Made by a program: the position numbers and the translations under genes
Source of the DNA: Pseudomonadota bacterium
GTDB lineage: Bacteria > Pseudomonadota > Gammaproteobacteria > Steroidobacterales > GCA-2729495
Length of the DNA: 9,363 nucleotides
Direction: 5' to 3'
NCBI GenBank assembly: GCA_030836925.1
Contig: JAUPLK010000037.1
Coordinates: 1 to 9,363, forward strand
The notes under the pieces: generated by a model
The model's input: the letters and a program-made list of their open reading frames with translations, nothing else
The model's database searches: none
Told to the model about the DNA's origin: nothing
In this document: piece by piece, positions 1-6,288 of the stretch
Layout of the letters: each line of letters starts with the position of its first letter
How positions within the stretch are numbered: the stretch's first letter is position 1

Positions 1-20
1 TGGCGGGAGGTGCGGCATGA
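1..20 (+). CDS. sdhC: Probable 3' end of sdhC (succinate dehydrogenase cytochrome b subunit), partial
   Basis: An open frame entering from the left edge ends at a TGA at 18-20 that overlaps the sdhD ATG as ATGA. It reads Ala-Gly-Gly-Ala-Ala-stop over the last codons. sdhC is the expected gene immediately upstream of sdhD in an sdhCDAB operon, and the 4-nt overlap matches the coupling style of the other junctions here. Only six codons are visible, so the identity rests on gene order and not on similarity. The gene could end elsewhere, before the window. Confidence 0.4.
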
Positions 21-403
21 GCTTCAAGTCACCGCTGGGCAGTGCATTGGGACTCGGTTCTGCCCACTCGGGAACCGGGCACTGGTGGGGACAGCGCCTG
101 AGTGCCGTGGCACTTGCGCCACTCACCTTGTGGTTTGCGGTTTCGCTGCTTGGCCTGCCTGGTCTTGATTACTACACGGTGAGTGCCTGGGCCGCGGCGC
201 CAATGCACGCCATTCTGCTGGTGCTGCTGGTCGTTGCGCTGGTTTACCACTCGGCGCTCGGTACGCAGGTGGTTGCCGAAGACTATATCCACACGCCGGG
301 TTCGCGCGTCCTGGTCCTTGCGCTTCTGCGCCTCGCGCACATTGCGCTGGCGGCAGCCGGCATTTTTTCCGTATTTCTGATTGCCACGAGGGCCGGCGCA
401 TGA
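17..403 (+). CDS. sdhD: Succinate dehydrogenase, hydrophobic membrane anchor subunit SdhD
   Basis: This is the small membrane anchor of complex II. With SdhC it holds heme b and the ubiquinone site and fixes SdhAB to the inner membrane. The 128-residue protein has three hydrophobic segments (about 29-47, 62-80 and 97-123), the usual SdhD layout. His78 in the Tyr-His-Ser context at the end of the second helix fits the axial heme ligand (E. coli His71). The Asp89-Tyr90 pair eleven residues later matches the E. coli Asp82-Tyr83 pair at the quinone site. The ATG at 17 is preceded by GGGAGG at 5-10, a good ribosome binding site. The stop overlaps the sdhA start by four bases (ATGA at 400-403). Identity rests on these motifs plus position before sdhA, since anchors are poorly conserved. 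Confidence 0.93.
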   Translation: MSFKSPLGSALGLGSAHSGTGHWWGQRLSAVALAPLTLWFAVSLLGLPGLDYYTVSAWAAAPMHAILLVLLVVALVYHSALGTQVVAEDYIHTPGSRVLVLALLRLAHIALAAAGIFSVFLIATRAGA

Positions 404-2187
404 GCCAGGCTTATTCCTTTGTCGACCACACCTACGATGTGGTCGTGGTTGGTGCCGGTGGGGCCGGGCTGCGCGCTGCAGTCGGACTTGCCGAGGCCGG
501 GCTGTCCACTGCCTGTATCAGCAAGGTGTTTCCCACCCGCAGTCATACCGTCGCTGCGCAGGGTGGCATCAGTGCTGCGCTCGGCAACATGGGTGATGAC
601 GACTGGCGCTGGCACATGTACGACACCGTCAAGGGGTCGGACTGGCTCGGTGACCAGAACGCCATCGAGTACATGTGCAAGGAAGCCCCGGCAGCCGTGA
701 TCGAACTCGAGCATTACGGCGTGCCGTTCTCGCGTACCGATGACGGACGCATTTACCAGCGGCCGTTCGGCGGTATGACCACGCACTTCGGCAAGGGCAC
801 CGCGCAGCGCACCTGTGCCGCCGCCGACCGCACCGGCCATGCGATGCTGCACGCCCTGTACCAGCAGTCACTGAAGCACGAGGCGACCTTCTTCATCGAA
901 TTCTTCGCGCTCGACCTGATGATGGAAGACGGTGAGTGCCGTGGTGTCATCGCGCTGGAAATGGCGACCGGCAAGCTGCATCGCTTTCGCGCGCAGCGCA
1001 CGATTCTTGCCACCGGTGGCTATGGCCGCGCGTATTTTTCCTGTACCTCGGCGCATACCTGCACCGGTGACGGCAATGCGATGGTGCTGCGTGCCGGCCT
1101 GCCGCTGCAGGACATGGAGTTCGTGCAGTTTCACCCCACCGGCATCTATGGCGCCGGTTGTCTGATCACTGAAGGGGTAAGGGGCGAGGGCGGTTATCTC
1201 ACCAACTCGGCCGGTGACCGTTTCATGGAGCGCTATGCGCCGAATGCCAAGGACCTGGCCTCACGCGATGTGGTCAGCCGGGCGATGACCATCGAGATCC
1301 GCGAGGGGCGAGGTGTGGGTCCGGACAAGGATCATATCCACCTGCATCTCGAACATCTGGGCCCGGAAGTCATCAACGAACGGCTGCCGGGCATTGCCGA
1401 GACCGCGCGCATCTTCGCCGGTGTGGACGTGACGCGTGAACCGATACCGGTACTGCCGACCGTGCACTACAACATGGGCGGCGTGCCCACCAACGTGCAT
1501 GGCGAAGTGCTGACCCTGAAAGACGGCAATCCGGAGACGGCGGTGCCGGGCCTGATGGCGATCGGCGAAGCCGCCTGTGTGTCGGTGCACGGTGCCAACC
1601 GGCTGGGCTCGAATTCACTGCTCGACCTGGTGGTCTTCGGCCGTGCGGTCGCCCGGCGCTGCGCCGAAACCGTGACGGCCGGTGCCCGTCAGCGCGCTTT
1701 GCGCGCCGATGCCTCTGAACTTGCGGTGTCGCGGCTGGACCGGCTGCGCAATGCCGATGGCGCGCGTGGTACCGCAGAGATTCGCCTGGAAATGCAGCGC
1801 ATCATGCAGTCACACGCGGCCGTGTTCCGCACGGGGCAGTCGCTGCAGGAGGGTGTCGATGCGCTCCTCAAGTGCTTCCGGTCCTTTGCCGACGTGCGTG
1901 TCAGCGATCGCAGCCTCGTCTGGAACACCGACCTGATGGAGACGCTTGAGCTCGACAACCTGCTCGGCCAGGCGATGGTAACCATCACTGGCGCTGTCAG
2001 TCGCCAGGAAAGCCGTGGTGCGCATGCGCGCGAAGATTTCCCGGACCGCGACGACCAGCGGTGGATGAAGCACACGCTGGCCTGGATCGATGCGCAGGGC
2101 GGGGTGAAGTTCGACTATCGCCCTGTGAAACTGCAGACCCTAACCAATGAAGTGGAGACAGTCGCGCCGAAGGCGCGGACGTATTGA
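400..2187 (+). CDS. sdhA: Succinate dehydrogenase flavoprotein subunit SdhA
   Basis: This is the catalytic subunit of complex II: it oxidises succinate to fumarate and passes electrons through covalent FAD to SdhB. The 595-residue length is normal (E. coli 588). The N-terminal dinucleotide-binding motif GAGGAG is at 18-23. His49 in the RSHTVAAQGG motif is the expected covalent FAD attachment residue. Active-site residues are present: His245 (HPTG), Arg289 (RDVVSR), His356 (VHYNMGG) and Arg401 (GANRLG), matching E. coli His242, Arg286, His354 and Arg399. The C-terminus ends in the usual Arg-Thr-Tyr. Wording such as DHTYDVVVVGAGGAGLR and NMGDDDW resembles alphaproteobacterial and mitochondrial SdhA more than E. 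coli SdhA. The start overlaps the sdhD stop, indicating translational coupling. The partner flavinylation factor SdhE is encoded two genes downstream. Confidence 0.98.
   Translation: MSQAYSFVDHTYDVVVVGAGGAGLRAAVGLAEAGLSTACISKVFPTRSHTVAAQGGISAALGNMGDDDWRWHMYDTVKGSDWLGDQNAIEYMCKEAPAAVIELEHYGVPFSRTDDGRIYQRPFGGMTTHFGKGTAQRTCAAADRTGHAMLHALYQQSLKHEATFFIEFFALDLMMEDGECRGVIALEMATGKLHRFRAQRTILATGGYGRAYFSCTSAHTCTGDGNAMVLRAGLPLQDMEFVQFHPTGIYGAGCLITEGVRGEGGYLTNSAGDRFMERYAPNAKDLASRDVVSRAMTIEIREGRGVGPDKDHIHLHLEHLGPEVINERLPGIAETARIFAGVDVTREPIPVLPTVHYNMGGVPTNVHGEVLTLKDGNPETAVPGLMAIGEAACVSVHGANRLGSNSLLDLVVFGRAVARRCAETVTAGARQRALRADASELAVSRLDRLRNADGARGTAEIRLEMQRIMQSHAAVFRTGQSLQEGVDALLKCFRSFADVRVSDRSLVWNTDLMETLELDNLLGQAMVTITGAVSRQESRGAHAREDFPDRDDQRWMKHTLAWIDAQGGVKFDYRPVKLQTLTNEVETVAPKARTY
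2163..2177 (+). other. Short hairpin at the sdhA-sdhB junction
   Basis: CGCGCC (2163-2168) and GGCGCG (2172-2177) form a six-pair GC stem around a GAA triloop. It lies at the very end of sdhA, 12 nt before the sdhB ATG. It might slow or couple translation between the two cistrons, or it may simply reflect GC-rich Ala-Pro-Lys-Ala-Arg codons. There is no T-run, so it is not a terminator. Confidence 0.3.
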
Positions 2188-2189
2188 AC

Positions 2190-2972
2190 ATGGCCGAGTT
2201 CACCCTGCCTGCCAACTCCAGAGTTTCACCCGGCAAGAGTCATCCGGCTGCCGAAGGCGCGACACGTGTGCGCAACTTCCAGGTGTACCGGTACGACCCG
2301 GATACCGGAAAGAACCCGCGTGTCGATACCTATGCAGTGGACCTCGGTCGTTGCGGTCCGATGGTTCTCGATGCGCTGATCAAGATCAAGAACGAGGTTG
2401 ATTCCACGCTGACTTTCCGCCGTTCCTGCCGCGAGGGCATTTGCGGTTCGTGCGCGATGAATATCGACGGATTGAATACGCTGGCCTGCACGCAGGCGAT
2501 CGAGGACATTCGCGGCGATGTGAAGATCTATCCGCTGCCGCACATGCCGGTCATCAAGGACCTGGTACCGGACCTGACCAACTTCTACGCCCAGTACGCT
2601 TCGATCAAGCCGTGGTTGCAGGTACAGACGCCGCCACCACCTGACAGCGAGCGACTGCAGTCCAAGCAGGATCAGGAACTGATCAACGGCCCGTCCGCCT
2701 GCATCCTGTGCGCCTGCTGCTCCACCAGTTGCCCAAGTTATTGGTGGAACAGCGATCGCTACCTGGGTCCGGCTGCATTGCTGGCAGCCCATCGCTGGCT
2801 GGTTGATACGCGCGACGAGGCGACCGGCGAGCGCCTTGATCATCTGGAAGATCCGTTCCGATTGTATCGTTGCCACACGATCATGAACTGCACCAACGCC
2901 TGTCCCAAGGATCTCAATCCGGCGAAGGCGATCGCCTCGATCAAGCGCATGCTGGTCGAACGCCAGCTGTGA
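2190..2972 (+). CDS. sdhB: Succinate dehydrogenase iron-sulfur subunit SdhB
   Basis: This electron-transfer subunit carries three Fe-S clusters from the SdhA flavin to the quinone. From the ATG at 2190 it is 260 residues. The [2Fe-2S] ligands are Cys80, Cys85, Cys88 (CREGICGSC) and Cys100. The [4Fe-4S] ligands are Cys171, Cys174, Cys177 (CILCACC) and Cys238. The [3Fe-4S] ligands are Cys181, Cys228 and Cys234 (CHTIMNC). The full set is intact. An N-terminal extension beginning MAEFTLP, absent from E. coli SdhB (238 residues), is typical of alphaproteobacterial and xanthomonad-type SdhB and supports this start. An in-frame TTG at 2184 overlaps the sdhA stop and would add two residues. A weak AAGG lies at 2170-2173. 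The stop overlaps the sdhE GTG start. Confidence 0.97.
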   Translation: MAEFTLPANSRVSPGKSHPAAEGATRVRNFQVYRYDPDTGKNPRVDTYAVDLGRCGPMVLDALIKIKNEVDSTLTFRRSCREGICGSCAMNIDGLNTLACTQAIEDIRGDVKIYPLPHMPVIKDLVPDLTNFYAQYASIKPWLQVQTPPPPDSERLQSKQDQELINGPSACILCACCSTSCPSYWWNSDRYLGPAALLAAHRWLVDTRDEATGERLDHLEDPFRLYRCHTIMNCTNACPKDLNPAKAIASIKRMLVERQL

Positions 2973-3208
2973 ACCCGGGGCAGCTGCGCTGGCGGTGCCG
3001 GCGCGGAATGCGTGAACTTGACGTCCTGCTGCTGCGCTGGCTCGACGAGGACTTTCCGCGCGCAGCAGGTGCCGAGCGCCGCGCGTTTGAGCGACTCCTT
3101 TCCTGGCAGGATCCCGACATTGTCGACTTGCTTGCCGGGCGCGTGAGCACCGAAGATCCCGGTCTGCGCCATGTGGTCGAGCGGCTTCTCATTTGGACTT
3201 CGGGTTAA
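2969..3208 (+). CDS. sdhE: SdhE family FAD assembly factor (CptB/YgfY)
   Basis: SdhE is a small cytosolic protein that binds SdhA and promotes covalent attachment of FAD. The 79-residue product contains the family hallmark CRRGMRELD at 10-18. Arg12, Gly13 and Glu16 match the RGxxE motif needed for flavinylation. Downstream, a leucine-rich helical stretch with WQDPDIVDLLAG matches the rest of the family, which is about 80-90 residues long. The start chosen is GTG at 2969, overlapping the sdhB stop as GTGA. The frame is open further upstream to 2870, but that part lies inside sdhB and does not resemble SdhE. Placement right after sdhAB ties it to complex II maturation. The 3' end overlaps the next gene by 38 nt. 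Confidence 0.95.
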   Translation: MNPGQLRWRCRRGMRELDVLLLRWLDEDFPRAAGAERRAFERLLSWQDPDIVDLLAGRVSTEDPGLRHVVERLLIWTSG

Positions 3209-3578
3209 TCGGCACTGCTGCCTGACGGCCGCTGTCGTTGCAGTCACGCTGGCGGCTTTTCTTGCGATCTGGCTCAGCGCCTTGCCGCGGGTGTGTGCAT
3301 TGCCGCTCGGGATCATCGCCGGCCTGCAGGGCTGGCGGGCGTTGCGGGCCGGTTATGCGGCGGTCGCCATCACGGTCGACGTGGCAGGCCGGATCCGCAC
3401 AGACGGGCAGGGTGACACCGAGCTGCGCCTGACAGGCCAATCGTGGATCCTGCCCGGTGTGGCGGCAGGTTTTCGTCTGGCTGATTGCGATGGACGCATC
3501 GTGCCCATCATCCTGTTTCGCTGTCAGCTCAGCGCCGAAACCTGGCGTCGTTTGCTCGTGTGTATCCGGGGAAATTGA
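3171..3578 (+). CDS. YgfX/CptA-like small inner-membrane protein
   Basis: This 135-residue protein has two adjacent hydrophobic segments (about 17-35 and 38-54) followed by a soluble C-terminal half. The tail includes TGQSWILPGV, a basic-hydrophobic stretch and a final AETWRRLLVCIRG. This layout matches the YgfX (CptA, DUF1434) family, whose genes commonly follow sdhE. In E. coli and Serratia YgfX forms an operon with SdhE; roles proposed in the literature include a toxin acting on cell-division and cytoskeletal proteins and an SdhE-linked membrane partner. The ATG at 3171 overlaps the 3' end of sdhE by 38 nt in another frame. No later ATG or GTG keeps the first helix. Family assignment is by topology, tail motifs and neighbourhood, so function here is inferred. 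Confidence 0.75.
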   Translation: MWSSGFSFGLRVNRHCCLTAAVVAVTLAAFLAIWLSALPRVCALPLGIIAGLQGWRALRAGYAAVAITVDVAGRIRTDGQGDTELRLTGQSWILPGVAAGFRLADCDGRIVPIILFRCQLSAETWRRLLVCIRGN

Positions 3579-3590
3579 TTCATCTGACTT

Positions 3591-3611
3591 GCGTTAGAAT
3601 GAGTCTGACGC
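3591..3611 (+). terminator. Stem-loop after the sdh-ygfX genes, weak terminator candidate
   Basis: GCGTTAGA (3591-3598) and TCTGACGC (3604-3611) can form an eight-pair stem, one pair being U-G, with a five-base loop. It begins 13 nt after the ygfX-like stop. No T-tract follows, so efficient intrinsic termination is unlikely. It could be an mRNA 3' end stabiliser, a Rho-associated end, or chance. Confidence 0.35.
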
Positions 3612-3665
3612 TGCATCGCGTATGTAGTGTCGTTATATTGCGGATTCGGGACACGGATCACGCGT

Positions 3666-3696
3666 GGCGAACTTTCAGTTTCCATCAGGGTCTACA
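3666..3696 (+). promoter_or_regulatory. Sigma-E-type promoter of the rpoE-rseA-rseB operon
   Basis: A GAACTT -35 element (3669-3674, in the context GGCGAACTTT) is followed by a 16-nt spacer and a TCTACA -10 element (3691-3696). The known sigma-E/AlgU consensus is GGAACTT, 15-17 nt, TCTGA/TCAAA/TCTAA. The predicted start near 3702-3704 leaves a leader of roughly 43 nt before the rpoE ATG at 3746. An 8-base palindrome CACGCGTG lies just upstream at 3659-3666. This implies that RpoE drives its own operon, as in E. coli and Pseudomonas. The remaining non-coding sequence 3579-3665 contains an AT-richer TTATATT at 3633-3639 that could be a sigma-70 -10 box, but I see no convincing -35 partner. Confidence 0.8.
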
Positions 3697-3745
3697 CGAC
3701 CGGTGAACTGACCATCGTCCGCATTCCGTAACAGGACCAACGGGC

Positions 3746-4321
3746 ATGGCAGTAACCGACGGTGACCAGCTTCTCGTCAAGCGCGCCCAGGGCGGCGACC
3801 GGGGTGCGTTTGATCTGCTGGTTCGCAAGTATCAACAAAAGATCGTCAAGCTTGTGATGCGTTTTGTTCGTGACCCTACCGATGCGCTTGATGTGTCGCA
3901 GGAGGCCTTTATCAAGGCCTATCGGGCATTGCCCTCATTCCGCGGCGACAGCGCCTTCTATACGTGGTTGTACCGGATTGCCATCAACGCGGCGAAGAAC
4001 CATCTTGCCGCAGCTCAACGACGGCCACCCGAACAGGAACTGGACAGCCAGGATCCGGATTACTACGCAAACGATGCCCGTCTGCGTGATGAGGAATCAC
4101 CCGAGGGGCTGGTCATGCAGGAGCAGTTGCGGCAGACGATCTCGCGGGCGATGGGCAGTCTGCCGGAGGAACTCCGGACCGCGATCGTGCTGCGGGAGAT
4201 CGAGGGTTTGAGTTACGAAGAGATCGCACAGGCCATGGATTGTCCGGTCGGTACGGTCCGTTCAAGGATCTTTCGCGCGCGTGAGGCGATTGATGCCAGC
4301 ATCCGGCCACTGGTGAACTGA
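3746..4321 (+). CDS. rpoE: Extracytoplasmic-function sigma factor RpoE (sigma-E/AlgU)
   Basis: This group IV sigma factor directs RNA polymerase to envelope-stress genes. The length of 191 residues equals that of E. coli RpoE. Region 2 spans about 22-90, with ALDVSQEAFIKAYRAL followed by FYTWLYRIAINAAKNHL, the typical RpoE/AlgU core-binding and -10 recognition segments. Region 4 spans about 134-183, with LREIEGLSYEEIA and the helix-turn-helix GTVRSRIFRAREAI. The ATG at 3746 has AGGA at 3733-3736 with suitable spacing. The gene is one base away from rseA, which encodes its anti-sigma factor. The promoter at 3666-3696 suggests positive autoregulation, with activity set by proteolysis of RseA. 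The identity is clear from sequence and context. Confidence 0.97.
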   Translation: MAVTDGDQLLVKRAQGGDRGAFDLLVRKYQQKIVKLVMRFVRDPTDALDVSQEAFIKAYRALPSFRGDSAFYTWLYRIAINAAKNHLAAAQRRPPEQELDSQDPDYYANDARLRDEESPEGLVMQEQLRQTISRAMGSLPEELRTAIVLREIEGLSYEEIAQAMDCPVGTVRSRIFRAREAIDASIRPLVN

Positions 4322-4322
4322 A

Positions 4323-4952
4323 ATGAGCAAGGTGCCTGAACCCATGCCGGATATCGTTGCCGAACAGATGTCCGCATGGCTTGATGATGAATTGCCGGAA
4401 GCCGAGCTTGAGTTGCTGATGGCGCGACTCGGGCGGAGTCCGGCGGCGCACGGGCAACTGGGGCGCTACGGACTTATCGGTGCGGCTTTGCGTGGTGGTC
4501 CACCTGCGCCGGATGCATGGCAGCTGGCCGAGCGGGTGCGCCGTGCGCTGGATGCCGGGCAGGAGTCTGCAGTCGGCGCCGATCGCCTGCCTGCGGCAAC
4601 GGATCGGGATCAGCGCTGGCAGGACAATGTCGTGCCGTTCGCTGCTGCGGCGACAGTCTTGCTCACTCTTTTCCTGATGGCGACGATCAAAAGTCCCGCG
4701 CTGGCGCCAGAGGCGACGGCGAAGGCGGGCAGGACGGGCATGTTCATGCCGGCTGCCGCCGCTGCCGAACCCCAGGGCCTGCAACAGTTTCCAGTGCAGA
4801 CGCTGCTCTCCCGTCAGCGGCTGACGGACTACCTGGTCCTGCACGGCGAATATACCGGGACGCTCTCGGTACAGGTGGCGGATTCGCACATCGTGAACGA
4901 TCGGGGCTATGCAACCGCCGCCTATACGCGCTCCGGGTTTCCCTCAAAATGA
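4323..4952 (+). CDS. rseA: Sigma-E anti-sigma factor RseA (MucA-like)
   Basis: RseA is a single-pass inner-membrane protein whose cytoplasmic domain binds RpoE and holds it inactive. Stress-induced cleavage by DegS/AlgW and then RseP releases the sigma factor. The 209-residue product starts with a family-typical sigma-binding segment (MSAWLDDELPEAELELL at 16-32, then GRYGLIGAALRG at 47-58). It has one transmembrane helix (about 104-122) and a periplasmic region with the MucA/RseA-like motif RLTDYLVLHGEY at 166-177. It starts one base after rpoE and overlaps rseB by four bases. The tryptophan common in the W-x-RY-x-LI motif is replaced here. The C-terminal end is distinct from E. coli, so protease and RseB contacts cannot be assigned from sequence. 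Confidence 0.93.
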   Translation: MSKVPEPMPDIVAEQMSAWLDDELPEAELELLMARLGRSPAAHGQLGRYGLIGAALRGGPPAPDAWQLAERVRRALDAGQESAVGADRLPAATDRDQRWQDNVVPFAAAATVLLTLFLMATIKSPALAPEATAKAGRTGMFMPAAAAAEPQGLQQFPVQTLLSRQRLTDYLVLHGEYTGTLSVQVADSHIVNDRGYATAAYTRSGFPSK

Positions 4953-5992
4953 TGCGTAGCCAGGACGGCGCACAACAGGTCCTCGCCTGTATCGCTCTCG
5001 TGCTGGCTGGGTTGACTGCAACTCCTGCCAGCGCCGATGACAAACCGCAAGACTGGCTTGCCCGCATGGAACAGGCCCTGGGAAACCTCAACTACGAAGG
5101 CACGCTGGTGCAGATGCATGGCAACGAAGCCTCTGTCATGCATGTGGTGCATCGTGTCGATGCCGGGACCACGACCGAGCGCATAACCGCGATGGACGAA
5201 GTCGGCCGGGAGATCATTCGCCGCGGCGATGAAGTCACCTGCATCTTTCCGGACCAGCGCACGGTAATCGTGGGCAGGCGGGACAGCAGCGCGAACGGGA
5301 CAAGCCCTCTGCGACAGCAGTTTCCCGACGATATCCGCTTTGACGATGACTATTACCGGTTCGCCATCGCCAGTGGCGGCCGGCTGGTCGGTCGATCGAC
5401 CTGGATGATCACGGTCAAGCCGATGGACCCGTACCGCTACGGTTACCGGTTGTGGCTGGACCGCGATACTGCCATGCCACTGAAGGTGCAGATTTCTGCT
5501 GAAGACGGTTCCGTCGTCGAGCAGCTCCTGTTCTCGGAAATTTCGCTGCCAGAGCATATTCCGGCGGCGGCCATGAACCCTTCGGTCAATACGGAAGGGT
5601 TCAGCTGGCGTCAGTCCGATGCCATTGCTTCTCCGGCATCTGCCGGCCGGGTGCGTGCGGTTCACCCGGCATGGCGCGCCACATCGCTGCCCCCCGGGTT
5701 CCGCTTGCACACTGCCCGTTCGTGGCAGGTTGATGGTGGCGATACGCCGATGGAACACCTCGTCTACTCGGATGGCATCGTGAGCGTTTCGGTCTTTGTG
5801 GAAAGTGGTGCGACTGCGACCGGACAGGGTGAAGGGGTATCACATGTCGGTGCTGCCAATGCCTACACGGCGATGACCGGCCCCTGGCTGGTGACCGCTG
5901 TCGGCGAGGTTCCGGTGCGCACGGTGGAAATGATCGCCCGGTCGCTGGAGAGAACCGATGGTGATCCACTGGCCAGCGAAATCGGCAACTGA
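4949..5992 (+). CDS. rseB: Periplasmic sigma-E regulator RseB (MucB)
   Basis: RseB binds the periplasmic part of RseA, shields it from protease, and is thought to sense mislocalised lipid or LPS-related ligands. The product is 347 residues, somewhat longer than E. coli RseB (318). An N-terminal signal peptide ends at about residue 29 (hydrophobic core then ATPASA before Asp-Asp). The LolA-like N-terminal domain begins with NLNYEGTLVQMHG and continues with HVVHRV and RGDEVTCIFPD, strong MucB/RseB signatures. The smaller C-terminal domain starts near residue 240 (WRATSLPPGFRL) and ends before residue 347. The start is ATG 4949, overlapping the rseA stop as ATGA; an adjacent ATG at 4952 is equally possible. 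The frame stays open upstream to 4517, but that part overlaps rseA and lacks a signal peptide. Confidence 0.95.
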   Translation: MMRSQDGAQQVLACIALVLAGLTATPASADDKPQDWLARMEQALGNLNYEGTLVQMHGNEASVMHVVHRVDAGTTTERITAMDEVGREIIRRGDEVTCIFPDQRTVIVGRRDSSANGTSPLRQQFPDDIRFDDDYYRFAIASGGRLVGRSTWMITVKPMDPYRYGYRLWLDRDTAMPLKVQISAEDGSVVEQLLFSEISLPEHIPAAAMNPSVNTEGFSWRQSDAIASPASAGRVRAVHPAWRATSLPPGFRLHTARSWQVDGGDTPMEHLVYSDGIVSVSVFVESGATATGQGEGVSHVGAANAYTAMTGPWLVTAVGEVPVRTVEMIARSLERTDGDPLASEIGN

Positions 5993-5995
5993 GCC

Positions 5996-6229
5996 TTGAT
6001 CGAATTGACCGTCTACAGCCGTGCCGGCTGCCATCTATGTGAATTCATGCTGGAGGAACTCGAACGCCTGTACGGTGCCCGGGTCAGCGTGACTGTACTC
6101 GACGTGGACTGCCGGGATGACTGGCGGCAGCTGCATGGTCTGAAGGTACCGGTACTGTGTCACGGGGACCAGGAGATCTGTTTTGGCCGGCTGGACCGGT
6201 CGGCGCTGCGCCGGCTGATTCCCGGATAG
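5996..6229 (+). CDS. Glutaredoxin-like protein, DUF836 type
   Basis: This small thioredoxin-fold protein has 77 residues. It begins with a beta strand leading into the redox motif Cys12-His-Leu-Cys15 (YSRAGCHLCE), followed by a helix, a beta strand (VTVLDVDC) and the cis-proline loop around Pro52 (GLKVPVLC). It ends with the family-typical ICFGRLD and a short helix. These features match the glutaredoxin-like DUF836 family, likely cytoplasmic because no signal peptide is present. Substrate and reductant are unknown. The proposed start is TTG at 5996, three bases after the rseB stop and in the same frame; a second TTG lies at 6005. No strong ribosome binding site is visible, so translation probably depends on coupling to rseB. 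Confidence 0.85.
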   Translation: MIELTVYSRAGCHLCEFMLEELERLYGARVSVTVLDVDCRDDWRQLHGLKVPVLCHGDQEICFGRLDRSALRRLIPG

Positions 6230-6265
6230 ATCCCCGCCACTGATCGGCCTGTTCCGCAGGGTTCT

Positions 6266-6288
6266 GGCAGCAGGTGTCTGCAGCTGCC
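6266..6288 (+). other. Inverted repeat directly before the lepB ATG
   Basis: GGCAGC (6266-6271) and GCTGCC (6283-6288) are perfect complements separated by 11 nt. The right arm ends at the base before the ATG at 6289 and the loop contains an in-frame GTG (6274). In mRNA this hairpin could hide the initiation region and lower LepB synthesis. There is no T-run, so it is not an intrinsic terminator. Chance formation in GC-rich DNA is possible. Confidence 0.35.

Noticed and set aside
2257..2273. Palindromic ACACGTGT with GCGC flanks inside sdhB
   Set aside because: Only the central 8 bases are truly symmetric; the flanking GCGC copies are offset by one base, and the site is within coding sequence for a conserved-length N-terminus.
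2870..2968. Upstream extension of sdhE into sdhB
   Set aside because: SdhE proteins start about ten residues before the RGM motif; GTG 2969 gives exactly that and a coupled GTGA junction.
3575..3600. Possible sigma-70 promoter TTGATT with TAGAAT after the ygfX-like gene
   Set aside because: The spacer is only 14 nt, too short for a normal sigma-70 promoter, and the -10 part lies within the stem-loop.
4517..4948. 144 open codons upstream of and in frame with the rseB start
   Set aside because: This stretch overlaps rseA in another frame, has no RseB similarity, and would bury the clear signal peptide that begins at 4949.
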